Assembly: GCF_000833025.1 (NCBI RefSeq)
Contig: NZ_CP010817.1
Span: 434,001-498,000, forward strand
Origin: Myroides profundi
GTDB lineage: Bacteria; Bacteroidota; Bacteroidia; Flavobacteriales; Flavobacteriaceae
Direction: 5' to 3'
Length of the DNA: 64,000 bases
Made by a program: the position numbers and the translations under genes. This document shows positions 34,572 to 43,231 of this stretch, in pieces. How positions within the stretch are numbered: the first letter of the stretch is position 1; each line of letters begins with the position of its first letter. The notes below the pieces were generated by a model, which worked only from the letters and a program-made list of their open reading frames with translations, had not been told where the DNA came from and ran no database searches.

Positions 34572-36902
34572 CTATAAGACGGTTTGTTTTAAACCTTGCA
34601 TTATGCATAACCAAAGATAATTGAAAAAAGACTTTTCTTGAACTCTATCTACTTTTTTAATATTAACTGTTTTGACTTCATCCTTAGTGTTCTTTCGGAT
34701 AAACATATTCCCCACAGCAGATAAGAACTTTTTCTTTTGCTGCCCATCTTTCTTATAGATAGTTACCTTTAGGTCCTCATATTGCATACCATAGGTTCCT
34801 GTAGCAGAAGTATTATTACCAGAGAAGTTAAAAGTGACTAGACTGATACTACCTTCTGTATTAGCCTTGACATACGGCTGTAAGAACGGGCGCATAGAAT
34901 TAGCTGGGAAGTTCGTAATCTTACCTTGTATATTGAAGTTATCTCTTCTGTTAAGTACATTGAAAGACCAGTCTACACGTAGTGGAGCTGCATTCATAAA
35001 CCTCGCATTGACAGCTATCGTAGTAGTAGGTACTTTAGTCACACCATATCCACTATATATATTCTTAATAGTCGCATTGAAGTTGTGGAACATAATCTTA
35101 CCTGGAGCTACTGCTTTAGGGTCAGTCTCTTCATAGACTAGCTTAGAGTTGCGTATTGCTACATTATTTACTTCTAGTCCGAATTTTAGATCTCTTAATT
35201 TTTTACTGAACATGGGTTTGATACTCATATTGAATGTAGGTGCCTTATCTCTAAAGATATTAGCATCAAGTTGATTGATGTTAATCTGTTCTGTTTTAAA
35301 CAGTAGTGTTCCTTTGGCATCGAAGTCGTAGTTATAATTCTTTAAAGCTATCTCTTTTGCTTGCAATGTGAAGATATCATCTGCATATCTAAACATGCTT
35401 ACAGTCTTCTTTCTAGAGTACTTTGGCTTCATATTGAAGTTAGCCAGTTTTAGCTCTTTATTATCGATAGATAGAGAGTCTACACTTATATCATAATATT
35501 TCTTCGTATCGTATGTAATCGCTCCAGATGATAGCGTAGTCTTGCCATAAGTAAAAGGAATCTTATTTCCACCAGTATTTTTATCAATACGGATATCTGC
35601 TATCACAGCATTGATATTATTCACCTTTAAGCTGTTGCTATTTGTTTTTCTATCGTGTATTTGGAAGGCAGCCTTGCGAAGCACTAATGAATCTAATGTG
35701 ATATAATCAGATAATAGCTTAGCAGTAGTCTTAGGTTTACTCTTTACATCATTAGGAGTATAGGTGATGACAGGAGAGTCTATTGCTATTTTAGTCACTT
35801 TTAGTTGTTCTCCTACCTTATTGTTGATATCCGTTAAGACTATATTAGTCTTAGATGTATTCCAAGTGTCTAATGCATCTAGTGATAATTTGTTAATCTT
35901 AATGTCGCCTATCTTCAAAGCAAATGGAACTAGAGAAGGTAGTGTATCGTATACCACTGCCACCTCTTGCTTTTTCTGCTTTTTAGTTTTTTTAGCAGGT
36001 TGTTTTTCTGCTACCTTGATATCTTGTTTGAGTTTGTTATTCTTGATTTTTATTGCCGTAGAGTCCGTCTCTATAGAAGCAATATCAAGGTAGAAGTCTT
36101 GCTCATTTTTATACCCCCAGTCTGTCCCAGTTAACTTTAGCTGTGGGATATCTACAGACAATAAGTTCTTAGCTAATTCTTTTGACTCGATAGTCTCTGA
36201 GAAGGGCTTTACAGATAGCTGGTGCATCTCTAGCGCTGTTGGTTCTATGATAATCTTACCGATGGTGAATTTATGCCACTCATTCAGCTTACTATAGATA
36301 GAGTCTGTTGTCATCACATAAGAGGCATAGCTAAAGGGAATAGCCTTCTCTATCACCTCTTCACCGAAATGTACTCCTCTGATTGTTGCATTGAAGTTAT
36401 AGACCTCATTTAGTCTTGTATTACTCTTTCTGTCTTTTATTAAGACATGAGCATGTTCTACGATAATAGACTCAATATCTATATCATTTTTTACGTTTAT
36501 TTTAGCTTGCTTCTGCACGACACTATCTCCTTTAATCATCACTATACTAGGATGACTTAGTTTGATTTTGTTTGCACGTAGATTCTTGTTTTGTAGTAAT
36601 TCTTTGATAGCTACCCCTTGAATCACTATTTTATCTAGTCTTGTACTGATATAAGTAAGATTAGGATGAGTAGTAGTATCTTTAGGAGTCACTGTGATTC
36701 CAGAGACAGTTAGTCTTCTTAATGCAGGGTAGTAGCTGATGTCCTCATACGCTAGATCATAAGGAGTATCATTCTTCTCTGTGATAATCTCTGGTAAGTG
36801 CTTATATATAAAACGGTTTAATGCATATCTCCCTATCTGATATAGCCCTAGTAGACTGACACCAACTATTAAAAGGATTTTGACACGTTTTGATAATTTC
36901 AT
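34572..36902 (-). CDS. AsmA/DUF748-like large membrane-anchored protein
   Basis: 776 residues. One N-terminal membrane helix (about 8-26, ILLIVGVSLLGLYQIGRYAL), then a long beta-rich, repetitive periplasmic part (YDLAYEDISYYPALRRLTVSGITVTP, LKIGDIKINKLSLDALDTWNTSK, VTKIAIDSPVITYTPNDV) interrupted by a Lys/Gln-rich hinge (KQPAKKTKKQKKQE, about 300). Later segments (AVNARFMNAAPLRVDWSF, VTFNFSGNNTSATGTYGMQYEDLKV) recall AsmA-like bridge proteins implicated in lipid transport. Function not established here. Confidence 0.75.
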   Translation of the reverse strand: MKLSKRVKILLIVGVSLLGLYQIGRYALNRFIYKHLPEIITEKNDTPYDLAYEDISYYPALRRLTVSGITVTPKDTTTHPNLTYISTRLDKIVIQGVAIKELLQNKNLRANKIKLSHPSIVMIKGDSVVQKQAKINVKNDIDIESIIVEHAHVLIKDRKSNTRLNEVYNFNATIRGVHFGEEVIEKAIPFSYASYVMTTDSIYSKLNEWHKFTIGKIIIEPTALEMHQLSVKPFSETIESKELAKNLLSVDIPQLKLTGTDWGYKNEQDFYLDIASIETDSTAIKIKNNKLKQDIKVAEKQPAKKTKKQKKQEVAVVYDTLPSLVPFALKIGDIKINKLSLDALDTWNTSKTNIVLTDINNKVGEQLKVTKIAIDSPVITYTPNDVKSKPKTTAKLLSDYITLDSLVLRKAAFQIHDRKTNSNSLKVNNINAVIADIRIDKNTGGNKIPFTYGKTTLSSGAITYDTKKYYDISVDSLSIDNKELKLANFNMKPKYSRKKTVSMFRYADDIFTLQAKEIALKNYNYDFDAKGTLLFKTEQININQLDANIFRDKAPTFNMSIKPMFSKKLRDLKFGLEVNNVAIRNSKLVYEETDPKAVAPGKIMFHNFNATIKNIYSGYGVTKVPTTTIAVNARFMNAAPLRVDWSFNVLNRRDNFNIQGKITNFPANSMRPFLQPYVKANTEGSISLVTFNFSGNNTSATGTYGMQYEDLKVTIYKKDGQQKKKFLSAVGNMFIRKNTKDEVKTVNIKKVDRVQEKSFFNYLWLCIMQGLKQTVL

Positions 36903-36909
36903 TTTTATT

Positions 36910-36947
36910 AAAGATAAATTAATACTTAAAAGTACTAATTTATCTTT
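36910..36947 (-). promoter_or_regulatory. long hairpin just upstream of the AsmA-like start
   Basis: 12-bp perfect arms AAAGATAAATTA / TAATTTATCTTT with ACTT/AGT paired inside, ending 8 bases before the start codon at 36902. It could terminate the upstream pentapeptide gene or mask the start region of the next gene. No clear T run follows on the minus strand. Confidence 0.55.
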
Positions 36948-36969
36948 ATGTTTTTGTAATTATTATGAA

Positions 36970-37542
36970 TTACTTTAAGACTAATTGATGCTTTGTTAGT
37001 AAACCAGCTAATCCATCCATAGAGAATATCGCTTTTTTAATCTTAGTGAACTGCGGGTCTATATCATAGTTATAACTCGTATAGAAGTCCGCTTTCTCTG
37101 CATTGGCTTTATGAAATACTGCACGGTGTAAATTACAGTTGTCAAACAGTGCCATACTCAAATCTGTGTCTGAAAAGTCAGCACTGATTAGACTACAATT
37201 AGAAAACAGTTGCTTTTTAAGTTTTAAACCATAGAACTGAGTTAATTCTAAATTACAGTCTGTAAAGGTAAATTCGAATATAGTCTGGTCTATCATGGCG
37301 AAGTTTACACGTGTAAAGTTACAAGCTGTAAAGTTGACATTGCGAAGTCCTACATAGTTCACCTCTGCATCTTTAAAATTGCAGTTGATAAAATCACAGT
37401 CTATAAAAAGAGTAGCTAAGAATGAACAAGCGCTCAGATCACAGTTTTCAAACTTACAATTCTCAAATTCTTTAAATGAGATATCGTTATAGTTAAATGC
37501 AGTGTTACTGTATTGTTTGTCGTATATAAATTCAGGAGTCAT
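36970..37542 (-). CDS. pentapeptide-repeat protein, Qnr-like
   Basis: 190 residues, almost all pentapeptide repeats with central Phe/Leu: FENCKFENCDLSACSF, FIDCDFINCNFKDAEV, FTACNFTRVNFAM, LFDNCNLHRAVFHKANAEKADF. The last 35 residues (DIDPQFTKIKKAIFSMDGLAGLLTKHQL) copy the Qnr-type C-terminal dimer cap (DPR...GI..EQLL). Forms a right-handed beta-helix. Qnr proteins shield DNA gyrase from quinolones; whether this one does is untested, and it is a chromosomal gene with no mobile context here. A hairpin separates it from the preceding operon. Confidence 0.85.
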   Translation of the reverse strand: MTPEFIYDKQYSNTAFNYNDISFKEFENCKFENCDLSACSFLATLFIDCDFINCNFKDAEVNYVGLRNVNFTACNFTRVNFAMIDQTIFEFTFTDCNLELTQFYGLKLKKQLFSNCSLISADFSDTDLSMALFDNCNLHRAVFHKANAEKADFYTSYNYDIDPQFTKIKKAIFSMDGLAGLLTKHQLVLK

Positions 37543-37562
37543 CTGTCTGGTGTTAAAAGTTA

Positions 37563-37597
37563 GCTACCGTATATAGAACTTATCCATATACGGTAGC
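37563..37597 (-). terminator. hairpin between operon and pentapeptide gene
   Basis: GCTACCGTATAT / ATATACGGTAGC, 12-bp arms, 11-base loop; weak T tract on the minus strand, so termination is likely but not certain. Confidence 0.6.
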
Positions 37598-37624
37598 AAG
37601 ATATAATATTATAAAGATTTATCC

Positions 37625-38773
37625 TTATGATTCTTCTATGATATGAGGTATAAATCTGCTTTTGTCTGTTGTGATTCGATTATTACTTTCTCGGAATGTA
37701 ATACCACATGATTCTTGACCTATGATCCAGCTTCCGATAATAGAATATCCTGTTGACTCTTGGTGTAAGTGAGCTAACTCTTGACAGATATAGCCTTCCT
37801 CTCCATAATCTCCAGGAGTAGCTTCTACGATAGCTCCATGCTGGTATAGCGTTACATTAGCACCTTCTCTTGAGAGTAAAGGTTTCTTTACATAGTCACG
37901 CATCCCGTTAGGTGTATCGAAGTAGGTCTCTAGTAGCAATGGATGGTTAGGATACAGCTTCCACAGTACAGCCATGATAGCCTTATTAGATAAGATCATC
38001 TTCCATGACGGTTCTATCCAGTTCGCCTGTGCTTCGTCATTCGGTATATGTAACGCAAATGGCTCATATACCAACCATTCCCATGGATATAGCTTAAATA
38101 TATCTGTTATCGTCTCTTCTTCTAGGTCTGTAAAGTTCACCCCATTCCATCCGATATCATCTATGAAGATTAGCTTCGTGTTGATACCTGCTTGTATAGC
38201 GGTGTCTCTTAGGTATTCTATATTCGTTAGGTCCTCTAAAGTCTCACGCATACAACTGAAGTGTAGTGTGTCCCCTTTTAGATAAGGCTTTAGATCACGC
38301 CATGAAGCGATTAATTGATCGTGTACAGAGTTAAACTGGTCTTTGCGTTCACCGAAGTAATGTTGCATCCATTGCCATTGCGTCACTCCTGTTTCATACA
38401 GAGAAGTAGGAGTATCCGCATTAAACTCTAATACTTTCAGTTGTTGTTTTTTCTCATCGAAGACAAAGTCAAAACGACCGTAGATACTTGGTGCATCATT
38501 CTCCCATGACTGTTTTATATGATCGTGAAAGAAGATCGGAATCTGAAATTGATCAAATAGATTATGCGTGATCACGTGGTCTACTGCCTCTAGGCACATC
38601 TGCCATAGCTCAGTAGTGGCATTGTATATCTCGTCAGCGAATGCTGGCTCTATACTGTAATAGTAGTGCTCTATCCAATAAGGGACATTATTCTCATCCG
38701 TGTGAAATCCAAAACCGTTGTCTTCTAATCTCTTTTGCCAATTTGTATCAGCTGTTAGGTATTTTATTCTCAT
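37625..38773 (-). CDS. glutathionylspermidine-synthase-like ATP-grasp protein (YgiC type)
   Basis: 382 residues, the single-domain synthetase form. ATP-grasp C-N ligase: FDFVFDEKKQQLKVLEFNADTPTSLYE, YPWEWLVYEPFALHIPNDEAQANWIEPSWKMILSNKA and KPLLSREGANV, all as in the glutathionylspermidine synthase fold. E. coli YgiC and YjfC are relatives, though no product is proven for them. Here it is preceded by two small lipoprotein genes in a tight row (4 and 8 bases apart), one resembling YgiB, just like the ygiB-ygiC order of E. coli. Cytosolic enzyme. Confidence 0.9.
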   Translation of the reverse strand: MRIKYLTADTNWQKRLEDNGFGFHTDENNVPYWIEHYYYSIEPAFADEIYNATTELWQMCLEAVDHVITHNLFDQFQIPIFFHDHIKQSWENDAPSIYGRFDFVFDEKKQQLKVLEFNADTPTSLYETGVTQWQWMQHYFGERKDQFNSVHDQLIASWRDLKPYLKGDTLHFSCMRETLEDLTNIEYLRDTAIQAGINTKLIFIDDIGWNGVNFTDLEEETITDIFKLYPWEWLVYEPFALHIPNDEAQANWIEPSWKMILSNKAIMAVLWKLYPNHPLLLETYFDTPNGMRDYVKKPLLSREGANVTLYQHGAIVEATPGDYGEEGYICQELAHLHQESTGYSIIGSWIIGQESCGITFRESNNRITTDKSRFIPHIIEES

Positions 38774-38776
38774 AGA

Positions 38777-39160
38777 TTATGAACTAACAGTAGATGACTT
38801 AGAAGTATTACCAAAACCTCCTCTAGCTGACTTATGTGTCTTTACTGCATTAGATTTAGACGTATTCGTACCTACATTAGCTTGGTGAGAGAGTCCATTA
38901 CTAGCATATCCCATACCTCCACCCATTAGTGGTCTGAAGGCCATATACCATAGTAGAGCACTTCCCATACCACCTCCACTGTGATGGCGTTGTTGATTAT
39001 ATTGTTGAGTCACATCCGTATAAGGTGCAGAGCTATCCGCTCTCATATATACTTTCTGTGCTTGTTCTTGTTCTTCTTGTTTATCAGGAGTCTTAGAGCA
39101 TGAAGCTAATGCTGCTGTGATAAGTACTAGACTCACTGCTTTACTACTTTTTCTATTCAT
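38777..39160 (-). CDS. YgiB-like lipoprotein
   Basis: 127 residues. Lipobox LASC at about 19-22 after MNRKSSKAVSLVLITAA. A YMRADSSAPY segment, then a hydrophobic Gly/Met-rich centre (GMGSALLWYMAFRPLMGGGMGYAS) and a Ser/Thr-rich tail ending ARGGFGNTSKSST. That order matches E. coli YgiB (DUF1190), where MPLMAGYMMGRLMGGG and RGGFGESVAKQST occupy the same places. The 4-base gap to the YgiC-like gene supports a joint function. Anchored in the envelope. Homology is by eye. Confidence 0.75.
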   Translation of the reverse strand: MNRKSSKAVSLVLITAALASCSKTPDKQEEQEQAQKVYMRADSSAPYTDVTQQYNQQRHHSGGGMGSALLWYMAFRPLMGGGMGYASNGLSHQANVGTNTSKSNAVKTHKSARGGFGNTSKSSTVSS

Positions 39161-39167
39161 GATATTA

Positions 39168-39461
39168 TTATTCTACAGTTACATAAATCGGCACTTTTAC
39201 TAGAGAAGTAGGCTTAGTATCTCCCCATGCGCTTACTTCTTTTGCTGTTTTGATCGTGTCCGTTTTTTGTGTTACTAGTTGACCATTCGCCCATATTTTT
39301 TGACTTGTGATATGTAGGATACTATCTCCTGCTACTACAGACTTGATCGTTACTTCTCTTGCAGATTGTTTATCGATAGTCTCAAGATCTGTTTTTTTAG
39401 TTTCGCCACCTCCACATGAGGCTAGCCCTAATACCATAAGAATAGGTAGAATATATTTCAT
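39168..39461 (-). CDS. small lipoprotein of the YgiB/YgiC-like operon
   Basis: 97 residues. Signal and lipobox GLASC at about 12-16, then a Glu/Lys-rich linker and a mostly beta domain (REVTIKSVVAGDSILHITSQKIWANG ... TSLVKVPIYVTVE). No family recognised. First gene of a three-gene row with the YgiB- and YgiC-like genes; a TATCTTTA sequence, one base off the -7 consensus, lies about 40 bases upstream. Function unknown. Confidence 0.72.
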   Translation of the reverse strand: MKYILPILMVLGLASCGGGETKKTDLETIDKQSAREVTIKSVVAGDSILHITSQKIWANGQLVTQKTDTIKTAKEVSAWGDTKPTSLVKVPIYVTVE

Positions 39462-39679
39462 AACAATTATTTATTTTAACGAGTGCTAAAGATAGTAAAG
39501 TTTACTCAAAACTTTGTTTGTTGTACAGTAGACTTTTTGGATAATATTCACGCTTAGTTCTTGATCAAGTGTGTACTAGCGTATTATAGAGACTATTTGT
39601 CTTTTAATTATATAGCGTAGAGTAGTAGCTAGGACTTAAGCCATTAGAATAAGAATTATTTAGTGTAAACTAAAAATAC

Positions 39680-39687
39680 TATTTTTG
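39680..39687 (+). promoter_or_regulatory. -7 element for AraC-type gene
   Basis: TATTTTTG, 20 bases before ATG 39708. Confidence 0.5.
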
Positions 39688-39707
39688 TTTGACCATATAT
39701 TAGATTG

Positions 39708-40583
39708 ATGAAAGATATTACTATTTTACAAATGCGAGATTTGACTGAGGAGGTTAAAGGAGCTGATTTTTATGCCAATACGATACCACAACACCTTATC
39801 ACAAATCACGATCATGTGGAAAAACCACATCGACATGATTTCTATGTTTGTATGATTTTTACCAAGGGGAGTGGAACCCACGAGATAGACTTTCAGAGCT
39901 ATGAGATACAGCCTGGTATGGTGTTTATGTTAGCACCTGGGCAGACGCATAGTTGGATCTTATCAGAGGATATAGATGGTTATATCTTTTTTCACACTCA
40001 AGAGTATTTTGATTTATTCTTTGTCCGAGAGACGATACGCGAGTATCCTGTATTTAGATCAGCGTATTACCCGAACGGTTTTCTACTAAATGAAGAGAGT
40101 AGCGTATTAGTGGAGAATCTAATGAAGAGAATGACGGATGAGGTAAGCCAACCCAACTGGAAGAAGAACTTCTCTCTAGTGAATTTAGCTTCCCTATTCT
40201 ATATAGAATGCAATAGACAGCTACTAGAAGGAAACTCTTTTACTGCAGTGCCCAACTTGCAGTATAATCAACATCTACATCACTTCGAGAACCTATTAGA
40301 AAAGAACTTTCGCACAGAGAAGTCTGCTGCAGTCTATGCAGAATGGATGAATATGACACAAAAGCATTTAAATCGCGTATGCAAGACGTTATTAGATAAG
40401 ACTACTACTGATATCATTATAGACAGAATCGTCTTAGAGGCTAAGCGTATGCTTATCTATACAGGCAAAAGCTTTAGTGAGATCGCTATGATGTTAGGGT
40501 ACGATGATTATTCTTACTTCTCTAAGGTGTTTAAAAAGAGAACCGGTATCTCTCCGAAAGAGTTCCTTAAAAAGTATGTCTAA
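39708..40583 (+). CDS. AraC-family transcription regulator
   Basis: 291 residues from ATG 39708 (a TTG one codon earlier is less likely). N-terminal cupin sensor: HRHDFYVCMIFTKGSGTHEIDF and PGMVFMLAPGQTHSW at about 40-90. C-terminal double helix-turn-helix at about 190-290: ADEWMNMTQKHLNRVCKTLL-like first unit and SEIAMMLGYDDYSYFSKVFKKRTGISPKEF as the classical second unit. The ligand and targets are unknown; no regulated neighbour is evident, since the next gene in line is a tRNA on the other strand. Confidence 0.92.
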   Translation: MKDITILQMRDLTEEVKGADFYANTIPQHLITNHDHVEKPHRHDFYVCMIFTKGSGTHEIDFQSYEIQPGMVFMLAPGQTHSWILSEDIDGYIFFHTQEYFDLFFVRETIREYPVFRSAYYPNGFLLNEESSVLVENLMKRMTDEVSQPNWKKNFSLVNLASLFYIECNRQLLEGNSFTAVPNLQYNQHLHHFENLLEKNFRTEKSAAVYAEWMNMTQKHLNRVCKTLLDKTTTDIIIDRIVLEAKRMLIYTGKSFSEIAMMLGYDDYSYFSKVFKKRTGISPKEFLKKYV

Positions 40584-40605
40584 AATAAGAGAATGATATA
40601 AAAAT

Positions 40606-40643
40606 AAAAAGCTCCTTAATGTAAATATTAAGGAGCTTTTTTT
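40606..40643. terminator. bidirectional terminator
   Basis: AAAAAGCTCCTTAAT / ATTAAGGAGCTTTTT perfect 15-bp stem with a 6-base interior, between the AraC gene and tRNA-Trp. Confidence 0.92.
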
Positions 40644-40649
40644 ACGCTG

Positions 40650-40720
40650 CACGGGTGGAGGGATTCGAACCCCCATCAACGGTTTTGGAGACCGCTATTC
40701 TACCCTTGAACTACACCCGT
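40650..40720 (-). tRNA. tRNA-Trp (anticodon CCA)
   Basis: Minus strand begins ACGGGTG and ends CACCCGT plus G discriminator (acceptor stem pairs fully). The anticodon loop is CTCCAAA between GCGGT and ACCGT, so the anticodon is CCA. T-loop TTCGAAT is standard. CCA end not encoded. Confidence 0.95.
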
Positions 40721-40771
40721 TTCTCTGTTAGGTGGCGCAAATATAATAACTTTTATTTTAATAAACCTAGA

Positions 40772-41146
40772 CTATTGCTCATCTTTTTTATAAAATAAAT
40801 TTAACCACATGATTCGAGATAAGCGATAGTTAAATGTCCACATAATAAAAATTACAAAGACAATTGCAATAAACGCGTGTAACATCGTGATATTCAAATC
40901 AAATAAGTGATTGATGATAAGACGAAGCACCATCACCGTTACCATTTCAGCAACTGTAAGTGCATAACTCATATACATAGCCCCAAAATAAAATCCTGTT
41001 TCTCTATGGAAGTTATATCCACAAGATCCACACTCTTTCGTCATTTTCGGCATCTTAAATGTAATCGGATTTCCTTTCTCATGGAATATGTGCTCTTTAC
41101 CACAGTTAGGGCATTTTCCACTAATAACTTTGCTGATATAAGACAT
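40772..41146 (-). CDS. DUF983 membrane protein
   Basis: 124 residues. N-terminal zinc-ribbon-like pairs CPNCG (about 12-16) and CGSCG (about 40-44), then two membrane helices (FYFGAMYMSYALTVAEMVTVMV and MLHAFIAIVFVIFIMWTF). This fits DUF983, a family of small cysteine-rich membrane proteins with no settled function in most bacteria. Lies directly upstream of nothing on its own strand but 50 bases from tRNA-Trp, which it follows in gene direction. Confidence 0.9.
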   Translation of the reverse strand: MSYISKVISGKCPNCGKEHIFHEKGNPITFKMPKMTKECGSCGYNFHRETGFYFGAMYMSYALTVAEMVTVMVLRLIINHLFDLNITMLHAFIAIVFVIFIMWTFNYRLSRIMWLNLFYKKDEQ

Positions 41147-41283
41147 AATTTATTTTTTATGCAAAGTAACTTAAAAAAACTGAAAGCTTTGCGCTTAATA
41201 TACTTGTATTTTGGTAGTATTCGGACATTTTAGCTGTTAAAGTACCTTAATGTATTTAAATAGTACAAAAAAAAAGAAGGAGA

Positions 41284-42012
41284 TTAATACTCTCCTTCTT
41301 CTTCTGATGTTATTTCTTCTGTCTCATTAGAATATTCTTCTTTTACATCTAAGTATTCTAATGGATTAGCTTGTTTCGGTTCATTGTAGTAATCGTCGTA
41401 TTCTTTATATAAGTTCGCGATTTCTTCTAATGTTAATACTTTATCACCTTCAGCACCTTCTTCTTCTACTGGTTGGTTGTATTTTTTGTAGATACGTAGT
41501 TTATCAGCATCGTATTGTTTTCTCACTACATTTCTACTTGCGTAGTATAGTTTACGATCTTTGCTGTATTTTCTGTATACTTCTTTTAGTTCTGCTTTAT
41601 AAGCTGAGTCTAGTGCAGCCATCTCTGTTTTTAGATCAGAACTTTCTTCTTCACCAGCAGCTATTTCTTTTTTAATTACATTCCAACTTTCTAACTGATC
41701 TTCATTCAGTGTTCTATTCACGAAGTTGTTATACCCAGCGAATAATTCACGTTGGTGCATGTTCTTCTCTACTTCCTCCATTTTTGCTTTAGAGTTCAGG
41801 TTTTGTAAGTCACGCTTAATGTATTCATTTTTGATTGTCAAGGCTCCTACCTGTTGTTGAGTTAATTTAAGCTCATCTTTATTTGATAGAATTTGAACAA
41901 TGTCTAGGTACTCGATCTTCTTAACAGGTGCTTCCTGTTTTTTAGATTTTCGCTGACCATAAGAAGTACTAATTGACATTAGTATTACAAACAAGAGTAA
42001 TATCTTTTTCAT
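41284..42012 (-). CDS. secreted helical protein, unknown (Spy-like features)
   Basis: 242 residues. Signal peptide MKKILLLFVILMSISTSYG. Mature part is nearly all charged helix: LKLTQQQVGALTIKNEYIKRDLQ has the LTxxQ sequence found in Spy/CpxP periplasmic chaperones, and NEDQLESWNVIKKEI looks like a second copy of the same sort. The C-terminal 50 residues are very acidic and Tyr-rich (EEITSEEEGEY). Periplasmic; a chaperone role is inferred weakly. A -7 element lies 43 bases upstream. Confidence 0.72.
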   Translation of the reverse strand: MKKILLLFVILMSISTSYGQRKSKKQEAPVKKIEYLDIVQILSNKDELKLTQQQVGALTIKNEYIKRDLQNLNSKAKMEEVEKNMHQRELFAGYNNFVNRTLNEDQLESWNVIKKEIAAGEEESSDLKTEMAALDSAYKAELKEVYRKYSKDRKLYYASRNVVRKQYDADKLRIYKKYNQPVEEEGAEGDKVLTLEEIANLYKEYDDYYNEPKQANPLEYLDVKEEYSNETEEITSEEEGEY

Positions 42013-42341
42013 TCCAATTTATTTTTGATTCAATAACAATTTGTTTTTCACTCTGCAAATTTAAGATAAATATTAATATTTTATTTCAAAAAATTATTGC
42101 AGACTAACAAACATACTTTAAAAAATAGACATAATAGAGTTAATCTATTTTTTCTGCATTCTATTAGCTAATTATATAACGTTTTGGATTATTTGATATT
42201 GTATAGAAAACTTATTTTTTTACTTTTTTCAAATTATGTTCACTTTTGTTTAGAAGTTATTGATTGTTATTTCTATATTTGATTATTATAATTATTTTAA
42301 ATTAACATATTTGGTAATTTAATTTTATTAAAAATATTAAA
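42013..42341. other. divergent AT-rich promoter region
   Basis: 329 bases between divergent genes. Holds the minus-strand -7 element at 42056 and long AT runs; no small gene or repeat seen. Confidence 0.5.
42056..42063 (-). promoter_or_regulatory. -7 element for Spy-like gene
   Basis: Minus strand TAAATTTG, 43 bases before the ATG at 42012. Confidence 0.5.
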
Positions 42342-42932
42342 ATGAGAATGAGAGGTGATTGCTATAGCTTGGCATTTCGGTTTTTGCATTGGAGTATAGC
42401 ATTCGTGATGTTAGGGATGCTTATCACTATACTGTTGCGCTATAGTTGGTTAAATAAAGAGGGGATGAGTGAGATCATCATGGAGTACAGCACTTCTCAG
42501 GATGTAAATATGACTAAGGAGAAGGCTATCGTACTGGCGAAGCGCATACGTGCTCCTATGTGGGAGTGGCATGTCTACTTGGGGTATACCTTGATGGGAT
42601 TAATATTCGTGAGAATTATACTAGGGATGATGGGTAGAGTACCGTTCTTAAATCCGTTTAAGAGAGGGAGTGTGCTTAACACGCGTATTAGAGCTGTCAT
42701 ATACTTACTGTTCTATACTTGTGTGGTTATCTCACTAGTTACTGGGGTTGTCTTAAAGTTAGATATTGAGACAGCTTATAATAATGAAATAAAGAGTATT
42801 CATTTTGGTTCTATATATTATTTTATAACGTATTTAGTTATTCACTTTATCGGGGTGCTATTCGCTGAGCTGAGTTCAGATAATGGGATAGTCTCTCGCA
42901 TGATCAATGGGAAGAGTAAGTACGACCTATAA
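42342..42932 (+). CDS. cytochrome b561-type membrane protein
   Basis: 196 residues, four membrane helices. Heme-ligand His candidates: H17 in FRFLHWSIAF, the His in EWHVYLGYTL (about 79) and H163-ish in YLVIHFIGVLFAE. Belongs to the Ni-hydrogenase/bacterial cytochrome b561 group, which passes electrons in the inner membrane. No hydrogenase or soluble partner is encoded alongside, so its electron donor is unknown. Last core gene before an accessory patch; a terminator follows at 42983. Confidence 0.85.
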   Translation: MRMRGDCYSLAFRFLHWSIAFVMLGMLITILLRYSWLNKEGMSEIIMEYSTSQDVNMTKEKAIVLAKRIRAPMWEWHVYLGYTLMGLIFVRIILGMMGRVPFLNPFKRGSVLNTRIRAVIYLLFYTCVVISLVTGVVLKLDIETAYNNEIKSIHFGSIYYFITYLVIHFIGVLFAELSSDNGIVSRMINGKSKYDL

Positions 42933-42982
42933 CTATAGAGCTGTCTAATGATATATTAGGTTAGTGTAAATGTGTTTTGTTG

Positions 42983-43015
42983 AAAAGCATCTGTAGTCAT
43001 ACAGATGCTTTTTTT
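42983..43015 (+). terminator. terminator after cytochrome b561 gene
   Basis: AAAAGCATCTGTA / TACAGATGCTTTTTTT, 4-base loop. Confidence 0.9.
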
Positions 43016-43043
43016 ATAATTCTATATCATTGGTTTGTTTTGA

Positions 43044-43112
43044 TTTTGTTCGGGAAGACATCCCTTTTACCGAAGGATTACCGAACATGACCCGAACCAT
43101 CCCCGAACAAAA
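43044..43112. repeat. inverted repeat TTTTGTTCGGG
   Basis: Arms TTTTGTTCGGG (43044-43054) and CCCGAACAAAA (43102-43112). The interior contains more ACCGAA and CCCGAACC pieces, giving a complex hairpin. Confidence 0.6.
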
Positions 43113-43231
43113 CTTAAATAGGAAATAAGTTTTCTAGTGTAGATAAGGGATGCCGTATTTAAAAAGAATCACGTAGTAACTTTATTTCTTATCCATATTT
43201 ATGGATGTATTAAAGATAGTTTTGTTCAGAC

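Noticed and set aside
34834..35136. Open frame of 100 codons on the plus strand inside the AsmA-like gene
   Set aside because: Shadow of the long minus-strand gene; no start context and no recognisable protein.
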